The notes below the pieces were generated by a model, which did not search any database, was not told the origin of the DNA, and saw only the letters and a list, made by a program, of their open reading frames with translations. Shown one piece after another: positions 47,532 through 56,384 of a DNA stretch of 64,000 nucleotides (the first letter of the stretch is position 1; each line of letters begins with the position of its first letter). The DNA comes from Hydrogenophaga sp. NFH-34 (GTDB taxonomy: Bacteria > Pseudomonadota > Gammaproteobacteria > Burkholderiales > Burkholderiaceae_C). The translations under genes and the position numbers were made by a program. The stretch covers positions 52,525 to 116,524 of the forward strand of contig NZ_JACBGE010000019.1 in assembly GCF_021401345.1 (NCBI RefSeq), in the 5' to 3' direction.

Positions 47532-49430
47532 ATGACCTTGCTCACCCCACGCGCCGTGGGCCGGGCGTGGGGCATGCTGCTGGCGGGCGTCTGCCTGGGG
47601 CAGTTCCCTGCGCCCGCCCAGGCCCAAGACCCGGCGTCTGAGGCGCCGGTCGAGGCCGCCGCTGCGGACACCCCGACCGCCCCGGAAGGCGACGCCGAGA
47701 CGCGCCCGCGCTTCGACATCGACCTGGAGGCTCCCGACGAGTTGCGCGACCTGCTGCTGCGCCACATGGCCCTGCAGCGTTTCCGCACGCTGCCCGACCT
47801 GGACGCCGAAGAGCTGGACCGCCTGCTGGCGCAGGCGCGCACCGACATCGAAGGCCTGCTCGGCACCCAGGGCTATTTCGCGCCCGACATCCACATCGAA
47901 CCGCCGGTGGCGGGTTCTGCGCCAATGGGCACGGTGCGGCTGCGGGTGCAGCCCGGTCCGGCCACGCGCGTGGCCGACGTGAACGTCTACTTCCGGGGCG
48001 ACATTGCCCACCGCACGGATGCCGCGGCCCAGCGTGAAGGCATCACGGCGAACTGGTCACTGCAGACTGGCGAGCGTTTCACGCAGTCGGCCTGGTCGAG
48101 CGCCAAGGCCGACGCGCTGCGCAGCCTGACCACCCGCCGCTACCCGTTGGCCCGGGTCTACAACAGCCTGGCCGACATCGACCCGACCCAGCACGCCGCG
48201 CACCTGTCGGTCGAATTCGACTCCGGTCCGCCGGTGCAACTGGGCGCCCTGCGCATCGAAGGCGCCGAGCGCTACGACCCCGCCACCGTCCGCCACGTGC
48301 TGGCGCTGGCGGGCCTGCGCGAGGGCAGCGTCTACGACCTCGCCGTGCTGCAGACCGCGCAACAGCGCCTGTCGGAAACCGGCTACTACGAAGCCGCCTA
48401 CGTCACCGTCGAGCCTTCGGCCAGCGGCGAGCCCGCGACCGTGCTGGTGCAGTTGCGCGAAGCGCGCAAGCAGCAGCTGTCGGTCGGTATCGGTGCCAGC
48501 ACCGACAACGGCGCGCGCTTCACGCTCGAACACACCCACCACCGCGTGCCCTATCTGGACTGGCGCAGCCAGCTCACGCTGAAGCTGGAGCGCAAGGACA
48601 GCGTGTTCCGCTCCGAATGGTCGTCGCCGCTGGCCGAAAACGGCTGGCGCTGGATCACCAGCGCGCAGGCCGCCCGCCAGCTGGACGGTCTGGAAACCAC
48701 CACCAGCCAGCGGCTGCGCTGGGGCCGCTCGCAGGACGGCCAGTCGCTCGACCGCAGCTACTACCTGCAATACGACCGCGCCCGCACCGAACACGAAACC
48801 ACCCGCGCCCTGGGCACCGACGGCTACGACGCGTCCGTGTCGGCCAACATGGCCTGGACCCAGCGCCGTTTCGATGCCCTGCCCTTCCCGCGTGCCGGGT
48901 ACGGCCTGGGGTTCGAGCTGGGCGTGGGCACCACGCTGGGCAGCGAACGCCAGCCCTTCACACGCGGCGAGGCCCGCTGGCTGGGCTACTGGCCGCTGTC
49001 CGACGAGGCCAGCAGCCGCGCCGGCCGGGTGGTGCTGCGGCTCGAAGGCGGAGCGGTCTGGGCCGCCGAGGATGCGCGCATTCCGCAAACCCTGCTGTTC
49101 CTCACCGGCGGCGACACCACGGTGCGGGGCTACAGCCTGCGCGCCATCGGCATCCCGCAAAGCGACGGTGGCGTCTCGCCAGGCCGCTACAAGGCCGTGG
49201 CCAGCGTGGAATGGCAGCGCCCCGTCGGCGCCCCGGGCGGCAACTGGGAACACGTGGTGTTCATCGACGCCGGCTCCATCACCGACAGCGTGAAAGACTG
49301 GCGCATCGACCGCGGCATCGGCACCGGCATCCGCTACAACAGCCCGGTCGGCCCGCTGCAGGTGGACCTGGCCTGGGGTGAGCGCACGCGCGCTTGGCGC
49401 CTGCATCTGAACGTGGGCTTCAACTTCTGA
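47532..49430 (+). CDS. tamA: TamA, outer-membrane translocation and assembly protein
   Basis: BamA-superfamily (Omp85) protein of 632 residues. A signal peptide ends near AQAQD; three POTRA-like repeats fill roughly 60-330, and a 16-strand barrel follows, with the family motif TVRGYSLRAIG in the L6 loop and a C-terminal strand ending in Phe (LHLNVGFNF). With TamB it forms the TAM complex for outer-membrane protein or lipid traffic. It runs into tamB with 2 bp between stop and start. Confidence 0.93.
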   Translation: MTLLTPRAVGRAWGMLLAGVCLGQFPAPAQAQDPASEAPVEAAAADTPTAPEGDAETRPRFDIDLEAPDELRDLLLRHMALQRFRTLPDLDAEELDRLLAQARTDIEGLLGTQGYFAPDIHIEPPVAGSAPMGTVRLRVQPGPATRVADVNVYFRGDIAHRTDAAAQREGITANWSLQTGERFTQSAWSSAKADALRSLTTRRYPLARVYNSLADIDPTQHAAHLSVEFDSGPPVQLGALRIEGAERYDPATVRHVLALAGLREGSVYDLAVLQTAQQRLSETGYYEAAYVTVEPSASGEPATVLVQLREARKQQLSVGIGASTDNGARFTLEHTHHRVPYLDWRSQLTLKLERKDSVFRSEWSSPLAENGWRWITSAQAARQLDGLETTTSQRLRWGRSQDGQSLDRSYYLQYDRARTEHETTRALGTDGYDASVSANMAWTQRRFDALPFPRAGYGLGFELGVGTTLGSERQPFTRGEARWLGYWPLSDEASSRAGRVVLRLEGGAVWAAEDARIPQTLLFLTGGDTTVRGYSLRAIGIPQSDGGVSPGRYKAVASVEWQRPVGAPGGNWEHVVFIDAGSITDSVKDWRIDRGIGTGIRYNSPVGPLQVDLAWGERTRAWRLHLNVGFNF

Positions 49431-49432
49431 CC

Positions 49433-52400
49433 ATGGACCCCACGCACGCCGCACCGCCCCCCGCCACGCAGCCCCCGCCGCCGCCCGCCCGCCGCCCACG
49501 CGGCCGGTGGGCGCTGCGGGTACTGGGCATTTTCGGCCCCCTGGCCGGCCTGCTGCTGGCCAGCCTGCTCGCGCTGTGGCTCTGGGCCGGCCGCGACGGC
49601 TCGCTGCCCCAGGCGCTGGAATGGGTGGCCGACTGGAGCCAGAACCACCCCGACACCTTCGGCACGCTGACCGTGAGCGATGCCCAAGGCAGCCTGCGCG
49701 GCGGCGGCCACATCGGGCGCCTGCACTGGTCGCAGAACGGGCTCGACGTGCAGGCCGAGCGGGTGCTGGCGCCCTGGCACAGCGCGCTCTGGCTCGACGC
49801 CCTGACCGGCCAGGGCCTGCACCTGCCGCCGCTCAGCATCGGCACGTTGCGCATCGTGGACCAGCGCCCGCCCACCGCCACCCCGACCGAGCCGCTGCAG
49901 GCCCTGGAACTGCCCTTGCCCGTGAGCCTGGCCTGGCAGGTGGGGCAATTCAGCTACGGCAGCGATCCGGTCGCGCCCAGCGTCAGTCTGCAGGACCTGC
50001 GCGGCCGCTACCGCTACGGCGCTTTCACGCCCGATGCGGACCTGCCCACCGAAGGCCTGGCCGCCGGCCAGCCTGCGCACGCCCTGCACATCGAGCAGGT
50101 GCACCTCGCCCAGGGGCAATACCAGGCCACCGCCGTGCTGGGCGCGCAAGCCCCCATGCCCCTGGCGCTGCAACTGACCGGGCTCGCCACGCTCGACCGC
50201 CCGGACGCCCCACCGCTGGCGCTGAACGCCCAGGCCCAGGCGACGGGCACGCTGGCCGGCGCTGCCGCCCAGCTGCAGGTGACCGCGGCCCTCGCGACGG
50301 CCGATGGCAGCCAGGACATCGGCCTCGACGCCCGGGCCGAGATCCTGCCGTGGGCCCCGCTCCCGCAGCCGGTGCAGACGCTGGACCTGAACGCACGCGG
50401 CCTGGACCTCGCCCTGCTCTGGCCGGGCGCACCGCGCAGCGCGCTCAGCGGCACCGTGACGGCGCGGCCCGATGGGGCGGCCTGGCGCGCCAGCGCCCAT
50501 CTGCGCAACACCCAGCCCGGACCGTGGGACACCGGCGCGCTGCCGCTCGAAGCCCTGCAGGCCCAGGTGGTGCTGCAAGACGGCCGCTGGACGCTGGCGC
50601 AACTGGACGCCGCGCTCGGTGGTGGCCGGCTCCAGGCCGAGGGCCAGCTCGACCCGGGCACCGCCGGCGCCCCCTGGCGCGGGCAGGGCGAAGCGCGACT
50701 CAGCGGCATCGACCCTTCGCGCCTCTGGCACACGCTCGCCCCGCAACGCATCGACGGCCGCCTGAAGGCCGATGCGCCGGCCGGCACGACACTCGCGTTC
50801 GACGCCGACCTGCGACCGCAAGGCGCTGCGCGCGCAGCGGCCAGCCGGGCACTGCTGCTCGGGCCGACCCAGGTGCAAGGGCAGTGGCAGGCGGAGCGCC
50901 AGATCCTGCAACTCGACCGCGCCCGCACCACCGTGGCCGGTGCCCAGCTGGACGCGCAGGGCGAGGTCGACCTGGGCGCCCACCGCCTGCGCATCGACGC
51001 CCGCGTGCAGGCTCCGGGCCTGGCGATCACCCTGGCCGGCAGCCAGGGCCAGCCCGCCGACCGTGGGCAACTGGCGATGAACTTGTCCGACGCCCGGGCC
51101 CTGCAAACCTGGGTGAACAGCCTCGGCGACCTGCCCCTGATCGGCCCGCCCGTGCGCTCGGCCCTGGCTGCGGCCACCCCGTGGTCGGCCAGCCAGCTCG
51201 AAGGCGCGGGCCAGCTGCAACTGGCCTGGCAAGGAGCCTGGCCCCTGCCCGCCGAACTGGCCGCCTGGCAACCCGCTGGTGCGCGCCCGGCCTGGCCGCG
51301 TCTGGACGGTGAACTGCGCATTCCCGGCCTGCGGCTGCGCGACCCACAAGGCACGCAGGCGTCGCTCCAGGACCTGCGCGTCCGGGCGCAAGGCCCGCTC
51401 GACCGCCTGCAACTGCAATGGACAGGCAGCGGCGGCCAAGGGCCCTGGACGCTGTCCGCGGCCGGCCAGGCCCGCTGGCCGCTGGAAACCGGCACGCGCT
51501 CCCCGGCCACCTGGCCGCCTGCGGCGGGCCAGGTGGGCATCGAACGCCTGCGCATCGAACACGCTCCCGGGGCGCCCCCGGCGGACGCCAGCGCGTCGAC
51601 CGCGGGACTGCCGGCCACGGCCTGGCAACTGGCCGCCCCGCTGGCCGTGCGCTGGCAGACGGGCGCCAACGCCGCGCTCAGCGTGGCGGCCGACCCGGGC
51701 CAGCTGAACTGGGCGTGGCTGGGCCGCAACCCGGCGGGCAGCACTGCGCTGGCACCGGCCCGCATCGCCTGGGATGCCCTGCGCTGGGACGCCGGCCTGC
51801 TCACCACCCAGGGCCGGCTCGAAGGCCTGTCGCTGGCCTGGATGGAAGCGCTGGCCATCGCCGCCGGCCAGCCGGTCGGTGCGCTCGCCCGCGCCGGCAT
51901 CAGCGGCGATCTGCAGCTCGGCGCCGACTGGGACGTCAGCCTGCCCGTGGCCACGCGCGCGCCCTGGAAAGTGGCCGCCTCGCTGCACCGCACCGGCGGC
52001 GACCTGCTGCTGCAGGCCGATGCCGTGACCGGCAACACCGAGCGCCGCGCCAGCGCGCCGGTGCCCGCGCAGGTGCGGGAAGCCCGCCTCGACCTGAACG
52101 TGCAGGGCGACCGCGCCCAGGCCACGCTGCGCTGGGACAGCGAACGGCTCGGCCAGGCCAGTGCCGACATCGGCACCCGCATCGACCCGGCTGCCGACGG
52201 GCTGGCCGCGGGCTGGCCCGCGTCGGCACCGCTGCAGGGTTCGCTGGAAGCGCGCATGCCCCAGGTCGGCGTGTGGTCGGCGCTGGCGCCACCCGGCTGG
52301 CGCGTGCGCGGTTCGCTGGCGGCCCAGGTGCAGATCGCCGGCACACGCGGCCAACCCGACTGGCGCGGCCAGTTGCAGGCCGACGACGTGGCGGTGATCT

Positions 52401-53548
52401 CGCTCATCGAAGGCATCGCCTTCAGCAACGGCCGCCTGCGGATCACCGCCGACGGCGAACACCTGGCGATCGACAGCCTGCGGCTCGAAGGCCCGCGTGG
52501 GGCGGCCGAAGGCGGCACGCTCGAAGCCTCGGGCGAAGCGCGCTGGCAGACCCAGCCCGCCGGCGGTGCGCTCTGGCCGGCGATCACGCTGCAGGCCAAG
52601 GCCGACCGCCTGCGCGTGTCCAACCGGCCCGACCGGCGCCTGGTGCTCAGTGGCCAGACCCAGGCCCGCCTGCAGGGCGACCAGCTGGAAGTGCGTGGCA
52701 ACCTGCGCGCCGACGAAGCCCTGTTCGTGCTGCCCGACGAGTTCACCCCCAGCCTCGACACCGACGTGGTGGTGCGCGGTGGCCGGCAGGCCACCACCCC
52801 CACCGAACCCGGGCGGCAGGTCCACACCGATGCCCGGCTGGAGATCGACCTCGGCGAACGCTTCGACGTGCGCGGGCGCGGCCTGCAGGCCCGCCTGGGC
52901 GGCAAGCTCGAAGTGCGCAGCACCCCCGCCGAACCCACGCCCCGCGTGCTGGGCGAGGTGCGCACCACCAGCGGCAGTTACCGCGCCTACGCCCAGCAGC
53001 TCACCATCGAATCCGGCGCGCTGCGCTTCAGCGGCCCGTACGACGACCCGACGCTGGAGATCGTGGCCATCCGGCCGCAGGGCAGCAGCGACCAGCGCGT
53101 GGGCGTGCGCGTCTCGGGCAGTGCCCAGTCGCCCACGGTGCGCCTGTTCGCCGACCCCGACATGCCCGACAGCGAAAAGCTCGCCTGGCTGGTGCTGGGC
53201 CGGCCCGCCACGGGCACCGGCGCCGAAGCCGCCATCCTCCAGCAGGCCGCGCTGGCGCTGCTGTCCAGCCGGGGCGAAGACCGGGGCACCCAGCTCGCCC
53301 AGAGCCTGGGGCTGGACGACATCGGGCTGCGCGGCCAGACGCAGAACACCGACGGCACCGTGAACGCTGCGGCCGTCTCGGTGGGCAAACGCCTGTCGAG
53401 CCAGCTCTACATCAGCTACGAGCGCAGCCTCATCGGCACGCTGGGCACCGTGTCGCTGTTCTACGACCTCACGCGCTCGCTGACGCTGCGCGGACGCGCC
53501 GGCGAAGAAAACGCGGTCGACCTGATCTTCACCCGGCGCTATGACTGA
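49433..53548 (+). CDS. tamB: TamB, inner-membrane anchored AsmA-like bridge
   Basis: A 1371-residue protein: Pro-rich cytosolic start, one signal-anchor helix (ALRVLGIFGPLAGLLLASLLALWLW, about 40-65), a long region of repeating beta-strands consistent with the hydrophobic beta-taco, and the C-terminal DUF490 domain (about 1050-1371) ending with LIFTRRYD. LVLGRPATGTGAEAA and SLGLDDIGL are typical of the C-terminal part. It spans the periplasm and works with TamA. Its last 8 bases overlap the AraC-type gene. Confidence 0.93.
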   Translation: MDPTHAAPPPATQPPPPPARRPRGRWALRVLGIFGPLAGLLLASLLALWLWAGRDGSLPQALEWVADWSQNHPDTFGTLTVSDAQGSLRGGGHIGRLHWSQNGLDVQAERVLAPWHSALWLDALTGQGLHLPPLSIGTLRIVDQRPPTATPTEPLQALELPLPVSLAWQVGQFSYGSDPVAPSVSLQDLRGRYRYGAFTPDADLPTEGLAAGQPAHALHIEQVHLAQGQYQATAVLGAQAPMPLALQLTGLATLDRPDAPPLALNAQAQATGTLAGAAAQLQVTAALATADGSQDIGLDARAEILPWAPLPQPVQTLDLNARGLDLALLWPGAPRSALSGTVTARPDGAAWRASAHLRNTQPGPWDTGALPLEALQAQVVLQDGRWTLAQLDAALGGGRLQAEGQLDPGTAGAPWRGQGEARLSGIDPSRLWHTLAPQRIDGRLKADAPAGTTLAFDADLRPQGAARAAASRALLLGPTQVQGQWQAERQILQLDRARTTVAGAQLDAQGEVDLGAHRLRIDARVQAPGLAITLAGSQGQPADRGQLAMNLSDARALQTWVNSLGDLPLIGPPVRSALAAATPWSASQLEGAGQLQLAWQGAWPLPAELAAWQPAGARPAWPRLDGELRIPGLRLRDPQGTQASLQDLRVRAQGPLDRLQLQWTGSGGQGPWTLSAAGQARWPLETGTRSPATWPPAAGQVGIERLRIEHAPGAPPADASASTAGLPATAWQLAAPLAVRWQTGANAALSVAADPGQLNWAWLGRNPAGSTALAPARIAWDALRWDAGLLTTQGRLEGLSLAWMEALAIAAGQPVGALARAGISGDLQLGADWDVSLPVATRAPWKVAASLHRTGGDLLLQADAVTGNTERRASAPVPAQVREARLDLNVQGDRAQATLRWDSERLGQASADIGTRIDPAADGLAAGWPASAPLQGSLEARMPQVGVWSALAPPGWRVRGSLAAQVQIAGTRGQPDWRGQLQADDVAVISLIEGIAFSNGRLRITADGEHLAIDSLRLEGPRGAAEGGTLEASGEARWQTQPAGGALWPAITLQAKADRLRVSNRPDRRLVLSGQTQARLQGDQLEVRGNLRADEALFVLPDEFTPSLDTDVVVRGGRQATTPTEPGRQVHTDARLEIDLGERFDVRGRGLQARLGGKLEVRSTPAEPTPRVLGEVRTTSGSYRAYAQQLTIESGALRFSGPYDDPTLEIVAIRPQGSSDQRVGVRVSGSAQSPTVRLFADPDMPDSEKLAWLVLGRPATGTGAEAAILQQAALALLSSRGEDRGTQLAQSLGLDDIGLRGQTQNTDGTVNAAAVSVGKRLSSQLYISYERSLIGTLGTVSLFYDLTRSLTLRGRAGEENAVDLIFTRRYD

Positions 53549-54476
53549 GGCCTTCGCGTCCCCGCTGGCGGAACCGGGCCCCGGTGGCTGGCAACCGCTC
53601 ACGCCACCGGCGGCGACGGCCGGCCCGGTCAGCGAACGCCTGGACATCGTGCCGGGGTTCAGCGCGATCCGCTCGCGCAGCCCGGGCCGCCAGCACGAAC
53701 GCCACACCCACCCAGGCGACGCCACCGCCCTGGTGCTGACCTTCGGCCTGGCCGGGGCGTCCGAATACCGCAGCCGCGACGGCGAGCACCTGCAGTTCCG
53801 CGCCGGCCACACCACGGTGGCCACGCTGCGCGGCAGCGAGGGCGAACGGCGCTTTCCGGGCGACCGGCCCGTGGCCCAACTGCGCCTGCGTGTGGACGGC
53901 CCGCTGGCCGAGCGCCTCATCGGCCCGGCCGCGCTGGCCCGGCTGCTGCCGCGGCACGGGGTGCGCGCGCTGGCCCTGCTGCCCACCCCGCCCGCGTGCG
54001 CCGCCCGCGCGCTCGCGCTCTACCGCCACCGCTGCGCCAGCGCCCTCGACCACCTGGACGGCCAGGCCCTGGCGCTGGGCCTGCTGACCGAACAGCTGCG
54101 CACGCTCGGCTGGGTACCGCCCGAGGCCCCACCCGTGCCCCCACACCGCGACAGCGAGCGGCTCCAGCAAGCGCGGGACCTGATCCACAGCCAGTGGCAC
54201 CGCGACCTGCGGCTGGCCGAGCTCTGCCAGGCCACCGGCATGAGCGAAACGCGGCTGAAGCGGGGCTTTCGCGAATGCTTTGGCACATCACCCGGCCAGA
54301 TGCTGCTGCAAGCCCGCATGGAACAGGCCCTGCGCCTGCTACAAGGCGGCTGCCAGGTGGCCCAGGCCGCCTGGCAGGTGGGCTACCGGCACCCGGCCAA
54401 TTTCAGCACCGCCTTCGCCCGCCACTTCGGCCGCCCGCCCAAACAGTTCGCGTCGATCCGAGCGCCCGCGCCCTGA
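53541..54476 (+). CDS. AraC family transcriptional regulator
   Basis: A 311-residue regulator with an N-terminal cupin-like sensing region (HERHTHPGDATALVLTFGLAG) and a C-terminal double helix-turn-helix: LRLAELCQATGMSETRLKRGFRECFGTSPGQML and VAQAAWQVGYRHPANFSTAFARHFGRPP. Its ATG lies within the last codons of tamB (8-bp overlap), so it may be co-transcribed with tamAB. Its targets are unknown; the downstream esterase is one candidate. Confidence 0.92.
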   Translation: MTEAFASPLAEPGPGGWQPLTPPAATAGPVSERLDIVPGFSAIRSRSPGRQHERHTHPGDATALVLTFGLAGASEYRSRDGEHLQFRAGHTTVATLRGSEGERRFPGDRPVAQLRLRVDGPLAERLIGPAALARLLPRHGVRALALLPTPPACAARALALYRHRCASALDHLDGQALALGLLTEQLRTLGWVPPEAPPVPPHRDSERLQQARDLIHSQWHRDLRLAELCQATGMSETRLKRGFRECFGTSPGQMLLQARMEQALRLLQGGCQVAQAAWQVGYRHPANFSTAFARHFGRPPKQFASIRAPAP

Positions 54477-54519
54477 GCGGCCGGCTGGCAAATCAAAAGC
54501 GCCTGCGCGCAAAACAAAG

Positions 54520-54538
54520 GGCGGCCCGGTAGGCCGCC
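54520..54538. terminator. Hairpin after the AraC-type gene
   Basis: Perfect 7-bp stem GGCGGCC/GGCCGCC with a 5-base loop, 44 bp after the araC-type stop. There is no T run on the plus strand; the AAAACAAAG on its left gives a T-rich run on the minus strand instead. Weak candidate. Confidence 0.35.
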
Positions 54539-54601
54539 AGCCCGCCTAGCATCTTTTCACCGTCTCCCGGTCATCGCGCCCGGCCACCGAAAAGCTGCTT
54601 C

Positions 54602-56176
54602 ATGAACCCTTCCCTCGTCACCACCCCGCTGGGCCGGCTGTCCGGCCTCTGCACCGGAGGCATCCACCGTTTTCTGGGGGTGCCCTACGCTCGGCCCCCG
54701 GTCGGGCCGCTGCGGCTGCGGTCACCCCAGCCCCCTTTGCCCTGGACCGGTATCCGGCCGGCGCACGACGCCGGTGCCGCCAGCCTGCAGACCCTGGCCG
54801 GCCAGCAGCAGTGGTTGAACGCCCCCATCGAACACCTGTCCGAAGACTGCCTGTTCCTCAACGTCTGGACGCCCTCGCTCACCGGCCGGCACCCGGTGAT
54901 GGTGTGGATCCATGGCGGCCAGACCCGCAACGGGCACGGGGCCTCGCCCGCCAGCGACGGCCAGGCCCTGGCCGCGCTCGGCGTGGTGGTCGTGACGATC
55001 AACTACCGCCTCGGGGCCCTGGGCGGCCTCGCGCACCCCGGGCTGGAGGACCCCGCCACCGGCTTCTGCGCCAACTGGGGCCTGCAAGACAAGCTGGCGG
55101 CGCTGGCCTGGGTGGCCGAGCACATCGGCGCCTTCGGCGGCGACCCGGGCCGCGTCACCCTCGCCGGCCAGTCCTCCGGCGCCGCCAACGCCGTGATGCT
55201 GGCGCAGAACAGCCTGGCCAGCGGGCACTTCCACGCGCTCATCGCGCAGAGCCCGCCCCTGTTCCGGCCGCCGATGTTCGCTGAACTGGCCGACGCTGCC
55301 GCTTACACCGAAGCCCTGGCGCGCCGCCTGGGCGTGGCCGTGCCCGCGCTGCGCCAGGTGGCTGGCAGCGTGCTGCAGACCGAAGAGCAGGCGCTGGCCC
55401 GCACCCTGACCGCCGAGGGCCGGCGCCCGCACACGGCCCCGGTGCGCGACGGCCGCCTGCTGCGCCACTGGCCGTTCGACGCGCCCGCCATCGGCGTGCC
55501 CCTGCTGGCCGGCTGGACGCGCCACGAGGCCGACTTCTGGTTCCACCTCCAGGATGGCCAAGGCCACTCGCTGGCCCCGCTGCGCGAGCCGGACGACGCG
55601 GCCGAACTGGCCCCCCGGGTGCAACGCCTGATGGCGCAGCACTACGCCTTCACCCCGGCACCCGACACCGCGGCCGTGCTCGACGCCTACACGGCCAGCG
55701 GCGGTGTGCCGCAGCGCTGGCGCGACCTCTACACCGACCTGGTGTTCCGCGCCCCCATCCTGCAACTGATAAACCGCCAGGCCGCCCACGGCCAGCCCGC
55801 GTGGGCCTACGAATTCGCCTACCCCCTGCCCGGTGACCGCCCCAGCACGCCGCACGCGGCCGACGTGCCCTTCGTTTTCGGCACCCACCGCCACCCGCAC
55901 CTGGCGCCCAAGATCGGCGCAACCGGCGCCGCCGATGCGTTGTCGGCCACGGTGATCCGGGCCTGGGCGGACTTCGTCCACCACGGCGCGCCGGGCCCGG
56001 TGAACGGGACGGCCTGGCCACGCTTCACCGCCGCGCAGCCGCTGGCGATGGTGCTGGAGCCGGCGCACCCCGGGCCCGCGGCCCTGTCTCGGCCGGCCGG
56101 CCTGGCCTGCTGGCCCGCCTACACGGCGCCCTGGACGGAGGCAGCGCCCGCGGGGCCGGACCGGGAACCGCTCTGA
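54602..56176 (+). CDS. Type-B carboxylesterase/lipase family protein
   Basis: Alpha/beta hydrolase of 524 residues. FLGVPYARPPVGPLRLR, EDCLFLNVWTP and VMVWIHGGQTRNGHG (oxyanion hole) are family tracts. The nucleophile elbow is GQSSG with Ser191 instead of the usual GESAG, and the catalytic His is likely in PHAADVPFVFG. There is no signal peptide, so it is probably cytosolic. Substrate unknown. Confidence 0.92.
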   Translation: MNPSLVTTPLGRLSGLCTGGIHRFLGVPYARPPVGPLRLRSPQPPLPWTGIRPAHDAGAASLQTLAGQQQWLNAPIEHLSEDCLFLNVWTPSLTGRHPVMVWIHGGQTRNGHGASPASDGQALAALGVVVVTINYRLGALGGLAHPGLEDPATGFCANWGLQDKLAALAWVAEHIGAFGGDPGRVTLAGQSSGAANAVMLAQNSLASGHFHALIAQSPPLFRPPMFAELADAAAYTEALARRLGVAVPALRQVAGSVLQTEEQALARTLTAEGRRPHTAPVRDGRLLRHWPFDAPAIGVPLLAGWTRHEADFWFHLQDGQGHSLAPLREPDDAAELAPRVQRLMAQHYAFTPAPDTAAVLDAYTASGGVPQRWRDLYTDLVFRAPILQLINRQAAHGQPAWAYEFAYPLPGDRPSTPHAADVPFVFGTHRHPHLAPKIGATGAADALSATVIRAWADFVHHGAPGPVNGTAWPRFTAAQPLAMVLEPAHPGPAALSRPAGLACWPAYTAPWTEAAPAGPDREPL

Positions 56177-56192
56177 TAGGATCGCGGGCTGT

Positions 56193-56267
56193 CTCCCCGT
56201 AGTTCAATGGATAGAACGAGTGCCTCCTAAGCGCTAGATACAGGTTCGATTCCTGTCGGGGGGACCA
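56193..56267 (+). tRNA. tRNA-Arg(CCU)
   Basis: A 75-nt cloverleaf with encoded CCA: acceptor CTCCCCG pairs with CGGGGGG (one T-G pair), D arm GTTC/GAAC, anticodon loop CTCCTAA with CCT at 56226-56228, and T arm ACAGG-TTCGATT-CCTGT. It reads the rare AGG codon. A terminator follows. tRNA-Arg genes are common integration sites, but no integrase or repeated 3' end is present here. Confidence 0.96.
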
Positions 56268-56275
56268 CAGCCATC

Positions 56276-56307
56276 GCCGGAACGCGCCACCGCCTTCCGG
56301 CTTTTTT
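56276..56307 (+). terminator. Terminator after tRNA-Arg
   Basis: GCCGGAA/TTCCGGC stem of 7 bp with a 12-base loop, followed by TTTTTT. It ends the tRNA transcript. Confidence 0.82.
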
Positions 56308-56384
56308 GTGCCCGGCACGGCGCTCCGGCCAGATCAGCCAGAAAGCGCAAGCCGCCTGGGCTGCCGGCCGGAAGAATCCGGCGC

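Noticed and set aside
49334..53986. Open frame of about 1550 codons on the strand opposite tamB
   Set aside because: It mirrors the high-GC codon bias of tamB, has low-complexity Arg/Ala/Gly composition and no domain; tamB is clearly real.
56193..56307. tRNA-Arg locus as the edge of an integrated element
   Set aside because: No integrase, no repeated tRNA 3' end downstream, and flanking genes look like ordinary chromosome.
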